Shown here: piece after piece, positions 22,833-36,300 of the stretch
Layout: each line of letters opens with the position of its first letter
How positions within the stretch are numbered: position 1 is the stretch's first letter
Assembly (NCBI GenBank): GCA_963922205.1
Contig: CAWUHX010000012.1
Coordinates: 682,001 to 746,000, forward strand
Length of the DNA stretch: 64,000 nt
Source: Romanomermis culicivorax
Lineage: Eukaryota; Nematoda; Enoplea; Mermithida; Mermithidae
Reading direction: 5' to 3'
Notes under the pieces: model-generated
Databases searched by the model: none
What the model saw: the letters and a program-made list of their open reading frames with translations, nothing else
What the model was told of the DNA's origin: nothing
Program-made: the position numbers and the translations under genes

Positions 22833-23546
22833 TTTCTTTTCTTTTCTTTTCTTTTCTTTTCTTTTCTTTTCTTTTCTTTTCTTTTCTTTTCTTTTCTTTT
22901 CTTTTCTTTTCTTTTCTTTTCTTTTCTTTTCTTTTCTTTTCTTTTCTTTTCTTTTCTTTTCTTTTCTTTTCTTTTCTTTTCTTTTCTTTTCTTTTCTTTT
23001 CTTTTCTTTTCTTTTCTTTTCTTTTCTTTTCTTTTCTTTTCTTTTCTTTTCTTTTCTTTTCTTTTCTTTTCTTTTCTTTTCTTTTCTTTTCTTTTCTTTT
23101 CTTTTCTTTTCTTTTCTTTTCTTTTCTTTTCTTTTCTTTTCTTTTCTTTTCTTTTCTTTTCTTTTCTTTTCTTTTCTTTTCTTTTCTTTTCTTTTCTTTT
23201 CTTTTCTTTTCTTTTCTTTTCTTTTCTTTTCTTTTCTTTTCTTTTCTTTTCTTTTCTTTTCTTTTCTTTTCTTTTCTTTTCTTTTCTTTTCTTTTCTTTT
23301 CTTTTCTTTTCTTTTCTTTTCTTTTCTTTTCTTTTCTTTTCTTTTCTTTTCTTTTCTTTTCTTTTCTTTTCTTTTCTTTTCTTTTCTTTTCTTTTCTTTT
23401 CTTTTCTTTTCTTTTCTTTTCTTTTCTTTTCTTTTCTTTTCTTTTCTTTTCTTTTCTTTTCTTTTCTTTTCTTTTCTTTTCTTTTCCTTTCTTTTCTTTT
23501 CTTTTCTTTTCTTTTCTTTTCTTTTCTTTTCTTTTCTTTTCTTTTC
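22833..23546. repeat. (TTTTC)n microsatellite, about 140 units
   Basis: About 714 bp of TTTTC with essentially one change (TTTTCCTTTC near 23487). Both strands read as long open frames because the 5-base period shifts through a 15-base codon cycle lacking stops; these are artefacts. Homogeneity over 0.7 kb implies recent expansion or assembly smoothing. Confidence 0.98.
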
Positions 23547-25106
23547 AAAAGAAGAATGAAAATCAGTTTACCTTTAAATGATCACTTTCTGAAATAAGAT
23601 AGAAATACGGACAAAAGTATTCGGTACAACAGTCTGTCATATAGCTTCCTGCCACCAATATGCATACTTTGCGTCGTTTCTTTGCCGTCAATTTATATTA
23701 GATTAACTAGCCACACGGATTGGCAGGAGATTCCTTTTATTTCATAGAGGTACGACGGTACATGATAACTTTTTCGTCCGCCAGCGTGCATGACGCGGTA
23801 TATAATATATCTAGCTATATATATATACATATGTATAAAGCTCAATTTTCGATCATTTGCGTCAGATCCATTGAGAGGAAGCACCTTAGGGTTTGGGAAG
23901 AAGGTGCCAGTCTCCGGTAAGAATCGCATAGATATCGATATGGGAAATTAATCCCGTCCACTTTAACGCTCTTGAACGCATTTTGATTGTCGTTTAGTTT
24001 TTCCTTTCTCAGAAAATAAATTAATTTCCTTGATTTCTGAACCCCGTTTTCAGCCTCTTTTGATTCATATGACTCGAGCGACCAATTGATATTCAGAAAG
24101 CCTTGAAATAGACCGTAAATAGTCTCCAATAAAAAGCAAGTTTTTAATGAGAATTTTTCAATTTATGTCGTATGTGTTTTTCTCCTTACATGTTCTCAAT
24201 TATCTTCTTCTTTCAACAGTGAGCCTAGTTTGCATAAATTTCAGTCATACCGATGAGGCATTATGCCACAGTAAAAAATGCCGCTTATGTATTTCGTAGA
24301 TCTTTTTGCGAACCTGATCGAGACGTATGCGTAGGAATACATTTTTCCCCATTCTAATAAGTCTTACATCATTAAAGAAAAATTGATTACTTGGTTCTTT
24401 CTGGAATAATATGCGGAAGTATCGAAATATTCGAATTTGAATATTTACACGAATCAATATTGCGATTTACCTCATTCGAATATGACCACGGAAAATGTTG
24501 AAGTAAGTGAAGCTTAATATTGACTTGGAGAAACTCTGTTAGTGAGTAACATGGATAACAACGAAGCGAATTCAGATCCATCGCAAAGATATTGATAAAT
24601 TTTGTTTTCCAATTTTAGGAATTTTCGGCTGGAAGTGAATCTCTCCGCATATTGTATCCAAAACATCCAAAAAGTACAGAAGTTCACGAAGATTGACTTC
24701 GGGCAGGGATATCAAGTGCACAGTATACCTTTGTATAGCTTTTTAAACCCGAATTTTATCAGTCAACAAATGATCATCGTTGCTTCTTCAGTACAATCTT
24801 CTATAATCCTACAATCCAGTTTTGAGTCTCTGTACGTAGCTGACGTCAACTTAGTATTTTTGTGGTTGTGAATAAGTCTTGTGAAATATTCAATAATATC
24901 TCACGCAATTTTCGGTCTCGACAATAACTACGCCGGAAAATTTGTCGCTCATAGTTTTGTAATTCTTCTTTTATGATTCTCATGAAGATAAATCAAACTT
25001 AGGAAATTTTATCATCGGGCAGTGTCGTGAATTTGTACTTATTCATCTCAGGAACGAATTCTCAAAACACTAATTTAAATTCCATCAGAATCTTTTTTCT
25101 TCGTAG
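23547..25106. other. Spacer or 5' part of the adenylyl cyclase gene
   Basis: The cyclase N-terminal exon(s) must lie here or further left because the first exon I can support (25107) begins in mid-protein at phase 0. A frame at 24602-24871 follows a TTTTAG acceptor and ends hydrophobically, but I could not join it to 25107 in phase, so it is left uncalled. Confidence 0.35.
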
Positions 25107-27375
25107 AACGATTTGCGGTTAGTTTTCGACAAACGTATTGAAAAACTGCGATTTTACCATTTCGTCACCAACCATAGTTTTCTGCTGATTTGCGGGATTT
25201 TTCATTTGATTATTCATCTCGCTTTGCCGAATGAGCATAAGAAAGTAAGTTTTGTTTGACATTTGTGGAAATCAGAGCTCTGTCTATTATAAAATGTCTT
25301 TTAGTTGTCAAAGGATTTTCATGACTTGGTCTTTGATCAGTTTTTTCCTATGTCTGATACCTGATCGGAAAGACGTCTGAGAAAAATTGAAAGCTAGTAT
25401 GAGTTTCCATCTTTTCCAGTGCGTTTAAGTTTTTCATGGTTGAAATATGTGTTCAGGATTAAAAGAAGTTATTGCATTTGATCACATTGACTCCCAAATG
25501 TGTTCTGCAAGTTTTCCTTATTTGGACTGTAGCTATAGTCCGTTCTTTCCCAAATGAGCTTTGGGAAGAAAAAAATGCACATGAAAACAATGTGCGTACG
25601 CTGCCAGCTTTTGTATCGGACTGACTGCAGCGGTTGTAGAACTTCAACTTGATAAAAATGTTGGCTGGCGATGCATAGTCACATTCTGTTTACGAATTTC
25701 TTCGAACTTTCTGGTATTCCAAGGCTGATTTGAAAATGAATAGAACTATACCTGCATCCCCATTCGGAAACAAATAAACGTAGATTTTTCATATCACAAA
25801 GTAGTAGAAAACGAGATTTTGAGTAAAACTCCATGTTTTTTTTATTTTTTGAGTACTTTTTTTTATTCCATGGCATTTTGTTTACCCGTGAAGCTTCTTG
25901 AAAATTAGAAACACGTTTTCGGTCAAAGAGTGTCTTGATTCTGAGCTTCTAAGTAGAGTTCCAAAGATTCCGATTTCAGAACTTTTCCAGGTACAAAGCT
26001 TCGCTTTCGAATTTCATTCCAATTTCGGATCCTGTTCAGATCCTTGTTTTCAATTGCAGGATTCTATCAACTGGTCGATCACAGTTCATTACGTTTTCCT
26101 CATTTTTTATTGTTTCACGACTTTATGGCTATGCTGCTGCAAATTTTTAACGCACGAAAGGCCGCGATTGAATAGACTAATTTGCATAATTACTGGCCTG
26201 ATTGTACCATCGATCTTTTGGTTAGAAAATTATAGCAGTATTCGATCTGGCGCGATGACTTTAGCATACCAATTACGATTGACCGATTGCTCTTACATTC
26301 TGGCCGTTATTTACTTAATTTACCAATTTTTCAATTTTAATTTAGCATGGAGGATGCTATTCGTTATGCTAATTTCGTTCCTACATTATGGATATTTGAC
26401 TACAATTTTGAATTTCTTTGACTTTAAAGAGGTAATTTGTGTGCGTCGAAACGTTGAGGATTTATATTGATTTTTAGAGATCTTACAAAGTGGGTACACT
26501 GCTAAGGATTACTGTAATGACCACGAACAGGGGCCGATTTCACTTTAGTGAAACCGGCCCCAGGTCTTTCATTCTACAAGTATCATACAATCGTAAAAAA
26601 CTGAAGAAACTACAAGTTTTACAAGATTGGAAAGTCAAAATTCACGTTTTCATGATGATAGAAGTGCACTGTTCATAATTACTGTAATGATTATAAAGTG
26701 ACATGCGGTACAGCAAATCCAAAGTATAAAATTGTTTCCATTTAGAAAAAATATGGTCGCAGATTTTACAAGCCTTGAACTGTAGTCTGTTTTTTATAAA
26801 ATGTTTGTGAATTGTAAAATGACAAAAAATAAGTACCGACTTCAAAGTCTTTTGCGCAAAGTCTTCGCCGCCGGACTTTTTACTCAAAAAATCTTTAAAA
26901 GTTAGTTGAGTTGAAAACATGAAATAGTACTTGCTTTATTTACAAGCATTTCAAGAGGAACCAGGTATTGGATTGAAACGAGTACAAAACCTGTAATTTT
27001 TTATACTGATATGCTTTTCGATAACGATCTTGAATATTAAAACTATAAAAATGGAACTCATTCCCATATTACAGTCTATACTTGACTTGAGGTCAGCAAG
27101 ACTATTATGTAAAAAAATTTAACTTTGGATTTGTCAGCTCAGGCGTTGCTGACATCAAAATCATTTTTCAACTCACTTATTTTTGCGTTAGCAGACAGAA
27201 GTTTTCTTTTCTTCTATATTTGAAGAATGTCGCGACCGTCCTTATTTTTCTCGCCTTCGACATCTTCCTGTACGTCGGAACTTTCTACCAAAATTACGAT
27301 AGAGAAAGAAATTTAGACGATTTTGAAGAAGCTGTCAATAAGAAGACAATCGTGGAATTTGAAAAGGAAAGACAA
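25107..27375 (+). CDS. Adenylyl cyclase exons: first membrane block
   Basis: Three exons joined in phase 0. 25107-25244 encodes a basic lead ([13 protein letters not shown]) then a hydrophobic helix ([15 protein letters not shown]). 26060-26431 encodes several further helices. 27199-27375 encodes the sixth helix ([19 protein letters not shown]), then a charged, probably coiled stretch ending EFEKERQ that leads into C1. In the last exon only the acceptor at 27198 (GCAGACAG) keeps the frame, not the AG four bases earlier. Introns hold diverged MITE copies. Confidence 0.9.
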
Positions 27376-30300
27376 GTGAGAAAATAGCAGTATAATATTG
27401 ATCAAGCACAAAAGGGTACTGCAATTGGCAGTCTATTTATAATGCGACGTATAATGTGAATTTTCAAACCATAATGAAAGCTCTTACAGTAATCGCGAAT
27501 CTATTGAAGGGTGCCGATTGCTGTTTTACTTCTCCAATAGTAGGTAGTTGAAAATCAAGTAAACTCTTGATGATTTTGGGCCTAGTAACTATGGAAATTG
27601 CTGTATTCAGTTGTCCAAATGACAGTAAGAGACCCTAATGTCAAAATTCCTTCTATTTTGTCGATGAGGTAGAATCTATAGTCTGTTTTTTATGAAGCGC
27701 TTTGTAACTTTAAAAAATAAAAGCTAAGCGATGTGTCCGGAATCGTTTAACGAAGCTTTTACTGTACAACTGTCCAAAAAATTGTGTAGGGAAAGTTGAA
27801 TTGGCTAATAAACAAGAATATGAAATACTAGTTACTTATGGGTTTATTCTTTGGAAGCATTCTAATAAAAAAAGACTATAGAGGAATCGAACTGCAGCAT
27901 ACGAAATGCACGGTAAAATAGAAAATGTTCCTGTTTCTGTGAAATTTCGACTTTCGACCGATTCTCTTTACAGGATCAACTCTTACTCAGTATTATACCA
28001 ATTTATTTGGCCGACAAAGTCCGCAAAACTATTCTTAATCGCGCCAGTAAAATTCGAGAAAGTATCGATTATTCGGGTGATCAATCGAAGTTATTCTACG
28101 ATTTGCATGTTCAACAGCATGACAACGTGAGGTAATGATGTTTAAGGACCATCAAAGAAAGACGAGCAGCATTTTTCATTGTGAAATTGTTTTTGCGTGG
28201 TGTCTTAACCTACATGAAGAAATTTTTTGTTCTATCTGCTAAGAAAACCATCAAATCAATAAGAAATGAGGCTTTTTTAATTGAGGTATTATTCTTGGGA
28301 AAACCCGTTTTCATAAAAGTCTTCGTATTCCAGACCGTGGTCTAATTTTTGTTGACATTTTTGCTTAACGGTCGTCCATTAACACTATCCAGATTAGATG
28401 TACCTTGAGTGTTAATTATTCATTAAGCTCTATATCTCATATAACTTCAGGCACTTTCCTATACATTGATTAATTGAAAAATAACAATGCTTGGCTTGAT
28501 CAGCATCGACATTTGTTTTTTTATCAAAACATTGGAAACGCATTAACTTGATGGTGTTTATGACTCTAAATTAAACATATTTTTAGTATGGAAAAACGAG
28601 TAAAACCAAGAATTCGAATTAGGGTTTCTTTTCAGTATTCTTTTCGCCGATATCGTGAAATTTACGCAGTTGAGCGTGACGTTAACCCCAGCTGAATTGG
28701 TCAGATTTCTGAATGAATTGTATACCCGATTTGACACACTGGCTCAAGTGAGAAAAATAGCTGTTCGTTTTACGTCTGTTTATTCCGTCTTTTCAGAGTA
28801 ATCATTTTATGTTAGTGAGATAAAGTGGATCACAAAGGAAACAAAAGTGTAAATGTTAATCAGTATTGAATTTGCACTTTTTTTTGTTACAGTAACATTT
28901 AATCAAATTTGTAACTACGTCTAATGGTATATTTCCTCATAAAAGTAATCTCGGACCCTTGCATAGTAAATCAGCTACAGAATTCGAATTCCAAATGAAT
29001 TTGACGACCCTCCGTTTAAAAAGCGGTTTATAAAATTATGTTATTTTTCAGTGTTCATTATCACTACTTTGTGCTTTTCAATCCACTGTACTTTTTTCAT
29101 TCATTCATGCAACTTACAGGACTAAAATTATATCATGAAATACTCAATATAGTCCGTTGCGTTTTACGTTTTACATCCGTTTCCACAGAACAAATCATTT
29201 TCGCAATGATCCTTTAAAAGCATCACTCTCTTATCAGATCAAAAACTTTTTGCAATTTTCCTATTATGCTTATTCGCTCAATATTATTAGTCTTAGGGAT
29301 GACATTTGCAACGAGTGAACAAAGGTTGAGAAAAAGAAAAAACAAACAAAATGCTCATGAATTGGTGAATGGATTTCTTTTCCTTTGAAAATAATTGTAC
29401 GAAAACGGACATAAGAATCTTATTGCTTGTCAATTTCTGCTGGGAATAAATCAAGTTTTTTAATATAACGCTCAACATACAAATTCTTGGGATAAAACGC
29501 AAACAGATTCGAACAAAAAGACAAGTCACTCTAAATGCATGTTCATTGAATAGCTGTAGGATTGTGCGATATCAGAGTGTAAGAATTATTCTAGTCTAAA
29601 ATTTGATGTTCAACGAAGTTCCAAAAATTAGTAGCAAATTCCAACAAAAAGTATATATTATGCGAATTTGTCACATTAAACGAAGTGGAGCCATGTCACA
29701 TTAACTGAAATTGGGTGATCAGTCACATTGACGGGCAAGCCCGTACCATATCCCATAGGAAGTATGGTCATGACACTGTGGGTGGCATGCTGTGACCCCG
29801 TGGGGTGGCTCCAGTATAATTCTTCGTTTCGGGAACCCAACCCAGCTGGTACTACCACAGGTAAACCTACGGTGTACCTCGGCCTTGTCCTAGGGTTAAT
29901 GCTGTAGAATAATGGACAACGCGGCCGGGTCGGGGGTGCCAATCCCTAGTCCTCATTCACCGGAATGGGGGACGGTGCCATTCGGAGAATGGCGTACTGT
30001 AGGGGACCCGATTGTTAACCTAAATCCCCTTATTGGCCCTGACCTTAAGGGTCTGAGGGCTTCCCTAACTGAGGGTCCTTCCGGGGGAAAACTAGCTTAG
30101 GGGAGACTCCCACAAATATACCCTCAACAACAATGACCCCTGAGAAGACTTACGACACCTCTTCTCAAATTACTCGGCGCTGGGCGACGGGTTCGGGGTC
30201 AAGCGGGGTCCTACGGACGGCGATGTACGGGAACGGCAATCCGGGCGATTTGGCGGGAGATTCGGCAGCTGCTGATCGGCAGGCGGCAGTAACGGACGTT

Positions 30301-33300
30301 TCCTCGGCGAGGGGCGACGGGGTTCTACAATTAATGGCGACGGGGACGGGTTCCTACGGTCGGGTTACTGTAGGGCGATGTATGTATGTAGGCCCGGGCG
30401 AAAATATGTAAATTTATTCGACGTACGGCAAAACGCAGTTGACAATAACAAAATATAATAAAATCGACGACGGCGAACGCGACGTAAGGCTAAAACGACG
30501 AAAACCAGTTAGGCCCAATAATGAGTGACAAAAAGACAAAACATGCCCTTTTAAAGGGCTCCATAAACTAAAGTATGCCTTGGGCGGAGTTAACACTCCC
30601 CCAAGCTAACTTCTGCAGCGGAAATCGTTGCAGAAGATGCCTATGATCACATAGACATTTTCCAGTTCACAACGTTAAGCATTGGGGCGAGTTTTCACTC
30701 TCCATGCTTAACATAGGAACGTCACTAGTGAGAATTTCCAACTAGTCGTTTCACGTTGCGAAATGTCGCTAGTTTTTACTGATAAAAAGTGCACATTGTG
30801 CTCTAATTACAGCGATGAGCTCGGAGAGCTTATCTCTAACGGAAATTCTTGACTAGGTAGTCTACGTGTGCGATTGAACATACGGTAGTCTACGTGTGCG
30901 ATTGAAAATAATAAATCGAAATGGAAATAAAAGTGCGCAAAAGCAACAGAAATAAACGTAAAAGTACACACATAAATTGCATGTAAAAAGTATAAAAAAC
31001 GAAACGCAAAATTGATGTAAATTACTGTAACACAAAACGTGATGAAAAACATAATGGAAAATTGTGATGTGAATCACGTGACGTTCGACGAAATCCGTCG
31101 GCACGTGACAAATTTAATAAGATCACTTTATTCTTTACCAAAATTCTGTATCAACCCCAAGTTCAATTTCTAAGTTTTAAAAAATTGCAAAGTTCGCAGA
31201 TTTTATGTATTCATCAAAATAATTGACGATGGATAAAAACCGAGTATTTATCACAATTGGTACAATCATATTTCTACTGAAATTACCTGATTTTCGTGTC
31301 GAAATGGAGAGGGCTCAGAGGGTGGAAGTTTTAGTGCAGTTGAACAGCTCACGGGCGGTCAAATAAATTTGCCTTGTTATCTTTCGGCTAGAATTTGTCG
31401 TTCTTTTGATATTTTAAACTACGTTTATAAACACTGAGTGCTCATAGCTTAATACTTTTCCCTTTTTCTCATCTTTTAACTCAACCATTTTCACACTTTT
31501 GTTCCGATCGTGAATTTTCTCAATAACCATGTATAATTATGCCCGAAAGTTACTTTAATCGCAAGTACAGAATTTGGGTAAACTGTATGAATAACTGCAG
31601 AACGAAACTTCCTATCTTCTCTATTATCTGCATAATGTGACATTGAGGAGTAAACTTCTAACGGGCATCCTATTCAACTTTTCTCGTTGATTTTTTGTTT
31701 TTTTTTCGCAGGAATATCAATGTATGAGAATCAAAATTCTTGGCGATTGTTACTATTGCGTGAGTGGCATACCGTACATTCAACAAAATCACGCCGATAA
31801 CTGCGTCAAAATGGGTTTAGCCATGATCAAAGAAATAAAGTTCGCGACGTCATTTCGATAAATTGATCAAGTAGATGAGTATCATCATTTTTTTGCAGGT
31901 TCCTTAGGGAAAATACGTGCGTGGATATGGACATGAGAATAGGAGTTCATTCGGGAGTAGTTTTATGCGGAATTATCGGTTCCATCAAGTGGCAATACGA
32001 TATATGGTCCGATGACGTCACTTTGGCCAATAAAATGGAATCCGACGGTCAACCCGGGTAACATTTTGTGTCAATAATTAATCACATACCACACATCATC
32101 TCAAAGCTAAATTTATATTTTTTCAAATCTAACCGGCTGTTTGAAAGCTTTCTGAATTTCTCATTTAACTTTTTCATAAACCTGATGATCATTCCAGTAA
32201 AGTTCATGTTACAAAAGCGACGTTGCAGCAGCTGAACGGGAAATATAATGTTGAGCCAGCTCCAATCTCGGAATCGTTTTTGAAAGCTTTCGGGCAAGAA
32301 ACCTACTTTATACTCCCCTTTTCCGACGTTCAAAATAGGTTGGACGACAAGGTTATCACGAAGCCCAAGTAAAAATTGTTTCTCGATTGATCTGTTTGGA
32401 CCTTTATCACCTTTTTCAGTGCTTTTTTTTAAGTGGTCTACCATACTAAAATAGGACCACATATTTAGCACGCTTTGTAAAATTTTATCCGCTGAAAACG
32501 TTGCTTGAGATTTTGCTTGATCGCCAAGTTTCTCATTGAATTCGGATAAGCTTGACTAAAGTTCCAGTCTCTTTTTGATCTTGAAGCACTTGTTCTTGGT
32601 TTAAATGTCATTACTGTAGTCGATTGACGTATTCGCCCATGTCGTGAAAGTCAGAACTGCAATTGAACAATAGAAAAATCATAATGCAGGACTTCAATCT
32701 GAATATTGCTCTAATGGATATTTGAAAACTGTAAAATATTCTTAATGGAAACTGCTTCTTACGTCTGATATTTTTTGTTGAAATTGTGAAGGGGGTTGGA
32801 AATACTTGGCTGGTTGGAAACCACCGAAGCCCACGTCTGCTAGGGTTAAAATCAGTTCAGCAACGACGGTCTTGGTCAAATTTGGTCTGCAAGCATACAT
32901 ATAAAATCGACTTCTCTATGAACATACTTGATACATATATTTATTCAATTCATTGTTGCACATTCCGAGAGCAAATAAAGAAGCAATGAAGCAATAACAT
33001 GTTTAAATCCTCTCCAATCGGCTCTGTGTAGATTCCATTCTCTCCTCCACTCGAACACCATTTCCTCTTCACAGCAAACATCGAAGTTCTATGAAGGAAG
33101 AAATCGACGAGAATGAAGACTTTTTCAATAATGAAATTTTAACGATCAAAAAATCGCAAACACGGACATCGTTGGCCGAACGGTGTTGCACCGGCGCCAG
33201 GAATGTCAGTTTCGGCAACTCTTTGCCAAAATTTTGCTTGAAATCATCGAAAATCACGGATTTTTGGGAGGCAAGTTCGCCATTTTCGAATTTGGTCCGG

Positions 33301-36300
33301 CGTCGTTCGTCGCAACATATAAGAATTCAAGTAAACTTGATAGAGGAATATTAGAAACTTGAATTCCACCCGATGTGCAGGGATACTATCAGGCAAGGAG
33401 CTATTGCTGAATCTAGCCTCCAATACTGGACTCTATCCGTTAGAGCTACGTTTTTTGACAAGTTTAAGAGTCCAAAAACTTCACTTTGTGTTCTTGTGCC
33501 GAAGACAACGTAAAAGTTTCCTCTTTCGAATTACTACAGGTACTTTTTATAACAAAATTATGAACGCGTTTTAACAGTAACTGCTAAACATTGCTGCTTA
33601 TAGACTCTTTTCTTTTCTTTTCCTTCCTTTTATTTTCTTCGCATAAGTTCTATAGAAAATGCTTAGAAAAGCTCACTTTCTGGAAATAAATTTATAACAA
33701 GCAAATCGTGAAATTTATTGTACGGATACATTGCGGGATAGGAACAATAGTGTGACTGAACTGGGACTTTGTTGATGAATCGATATCATTTTCCAGAGCA
33801 TACACTTTATTTCAAATACGTTGGAAAGTCAAACGGTTCAAGGAATTACCGATAGCTGTTTCCAAAAACTCAAGAACAAATACGAGCGGAATTACGCTGC
33901 ACCCGGCAACAGTCCGAATTTCGATTTTAGCCCACTACTTAGAAATATTGACAAAGAAATGGAACGGTGTTACTGGAACGGAGTCCAGGCGCCTTTCGTC
34001 AAATTGGGAATCGCACAATTTTACGTAGTTTTTTCTTTTGCTGCCATTAGACTTCTATTTGCAGAGTAATTTTTATTGGTTTCTTACAATCTCAGAGAAC
34101 CAGAATCAGTGTGTGTATCTTCAAGCGAAAGTTCTTTCAATCCGTGACCCTGAATTTTGCGAGGATTCGAGAACTGAGATTGAGGAAGTGCTTGAAAAAC
34201 GACTACCACTATAATTTGGAATCGACTCTCACTCATGTTGAACTGAGACCTATGATATTTAATATTACATGAAATTTTTATGATCTGCTTTCAGAGAATT
34301 TTGAATCAAGTAGTGACCCTGGAAAAAAACTGAGAAAAAATGACTTTTCTCCCTTATTGGCAGATCTGATCGTGACTTCTGGAGTCACGTTAACAGCATT
34401 GCGCAAAATATGCAGAACTACTTGCTGTAAAGACAAACGAATCACACAAAAAAGTTAACTGATCTGTTAATCGTAATTTAAAATGAAAATGATTCAACTA
34501 ATGAACTAATGGAACATTTAATTTTCCAAGCACCATGGATCGGTTTCATCCAAGAAACTTAGTCTCCAGCTTACAAGTTGCAGCTCAGCTGAAACAAGTC
34601 TCTTTGACGAAACTGGCCCAGATATTCTCGTGGAAGGTTTCATTGATCCACTGTTTTATTACTGACCTTAAGTACATTACATGTAACTCCAGATTTTTTT
34701 AATTCAATCTATTAATGAAGGAATTTTCTGTAGCGTTTGTATTTGTGTATATAAATTTGACTTTTTTCATTCTTCTTAGATTTTCATGTATACATTGTTT
34801 GGTTATCATTCTAACGGGTATTATCCTACAATTATTTTGCATGGGCGCCATCACCGTCAGATGCATGAAAGTAAGCATATAAACGAGATAACATACGCAA
34901 AGAGCAATATCGTCAAATCAGTAGTCCTCGTGATTCACGTAAATTCTCATTCAGGACGTTTAGCTATCAAGCTTTTTTTGAACACTTTTAGATTTGCCGT
35001 CTGAGCACATATTTTTGTTGAATAATGATAATTTGTGCTTGGAATACTCAATCTTACTCACGCAACATATTCAATAATGAGCGTGCTTAAATTTCAATGA
35101 ATGTTCAGCCGGATAGTCTGGATGCATGATTTTTAGAAGCATGAATATTTTGGATTAGAGCTTACTATATAGCCATAAAGACTTTTTTGTATCAGTCGTC
35201 ATTTGCGCTCATCAGACCTGTTTTCATTATTACTGTACCTCATTTTTCCAAAGTACAATAAGCTGACAACAGAAAATCGCATGCTTGAAGTCATAACAAT
35301 AGCGGAGACAGTATTGCCTATTCTACAATGCTTCAATTTTTTTCTGATGAGCTTTTGTATAGTCACAAAGCTCAAATAAACTTTAAACAGTGTTGCTCGA
35401 GAAATTTTCCACTTACAGAATACGCTAGAACGATTCCATTCTCCAGATTCGAAATGGATAGATTTACTATATTTTAAGCATTATTTCGTCAATTTGTTAT
35501 CACTTTTGTCGGGTTTGATTCTAACTTTATGGATCGATCAACTTCCAGTACGTAAAAACTTGGAATATACATTATTACAGCAAATTATAATACCCTGATC
35601 CTTTAACTTTCAACTTTCTTTCCAGATCGCTGCTTCTTTGAACCAAACGTTTCTCTTGATGCTTTCTTTGATTTCAAGTTTATCATTCGTAACGAAACTT
35701 TTCGTTGGCACAGGGTGTCTCGTTACGAGTCTGTCGTCCATATTTTTAATCCGAAGGAACGATTCAGTGTACGATTTTGATATCGAGCATAATGTGCACA
35801 ATTTAACGTAAGAGCTGTTTTTTGTTTATTTCAATTCAGTTTGACTAAGCGATTTGAATTTTTCATGTTCTTACCCAAAGATACAAAGCTGGAATTTGCA
35901 CTAGGGAAATCAAAAATTTAATTTGTGCAAGTTCTTAAAAATAGCTAATCTGCTCAAAATGATTCCGGATATTTAAATGACCAAGCAACAAAACTTGGTT
36001 GAAACATCCATACATTTTCATCGCTATAAAAAGAACAAGTCAAGAATGCTGGAGATAACAATAGTAAATGGAGAAGATAATGAATGCTGTAAGTAAACGA
36101 TAACAGGAAAAGTTAAGAATGAGTTTCTTATGCATGTCGCGAATAATCGAAAGAGACTCTCAGGATCAATCGACTATTCTTCTTTCAATTCTCACATTAT
36201 TTCATCAGAAGACCTTAATGATATCATAGAGGTAAAATTGCAGCACATACAGTCAGAAAGCGTATACTCCGGGTGAGTGTGCAGTCTGGTTAAAAAGAAC

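Noticed and set aside
22532-23559. Frames of 270-338 codons across the (TTTTC)n array
   Set aside because: A 5-base repeat without stop codons opens frames on both strands; the unique parts show no domain.
24602-24871. Possible N-terminal exon of the adenylyl cyclase
   Set aside because: It follows an acceptor-like TTTTAG but no donor joins it in phase to the exon at 25107, and it lacks cyclase resemblance.
29676-30411. GC-rich frames within the 29669-31110 insert (both strands)
   Set aside because: Gly/Pro/Thr-rich with no domain; GC-rich DNA has few stops, and competing frames on opposite strands argue against coding.
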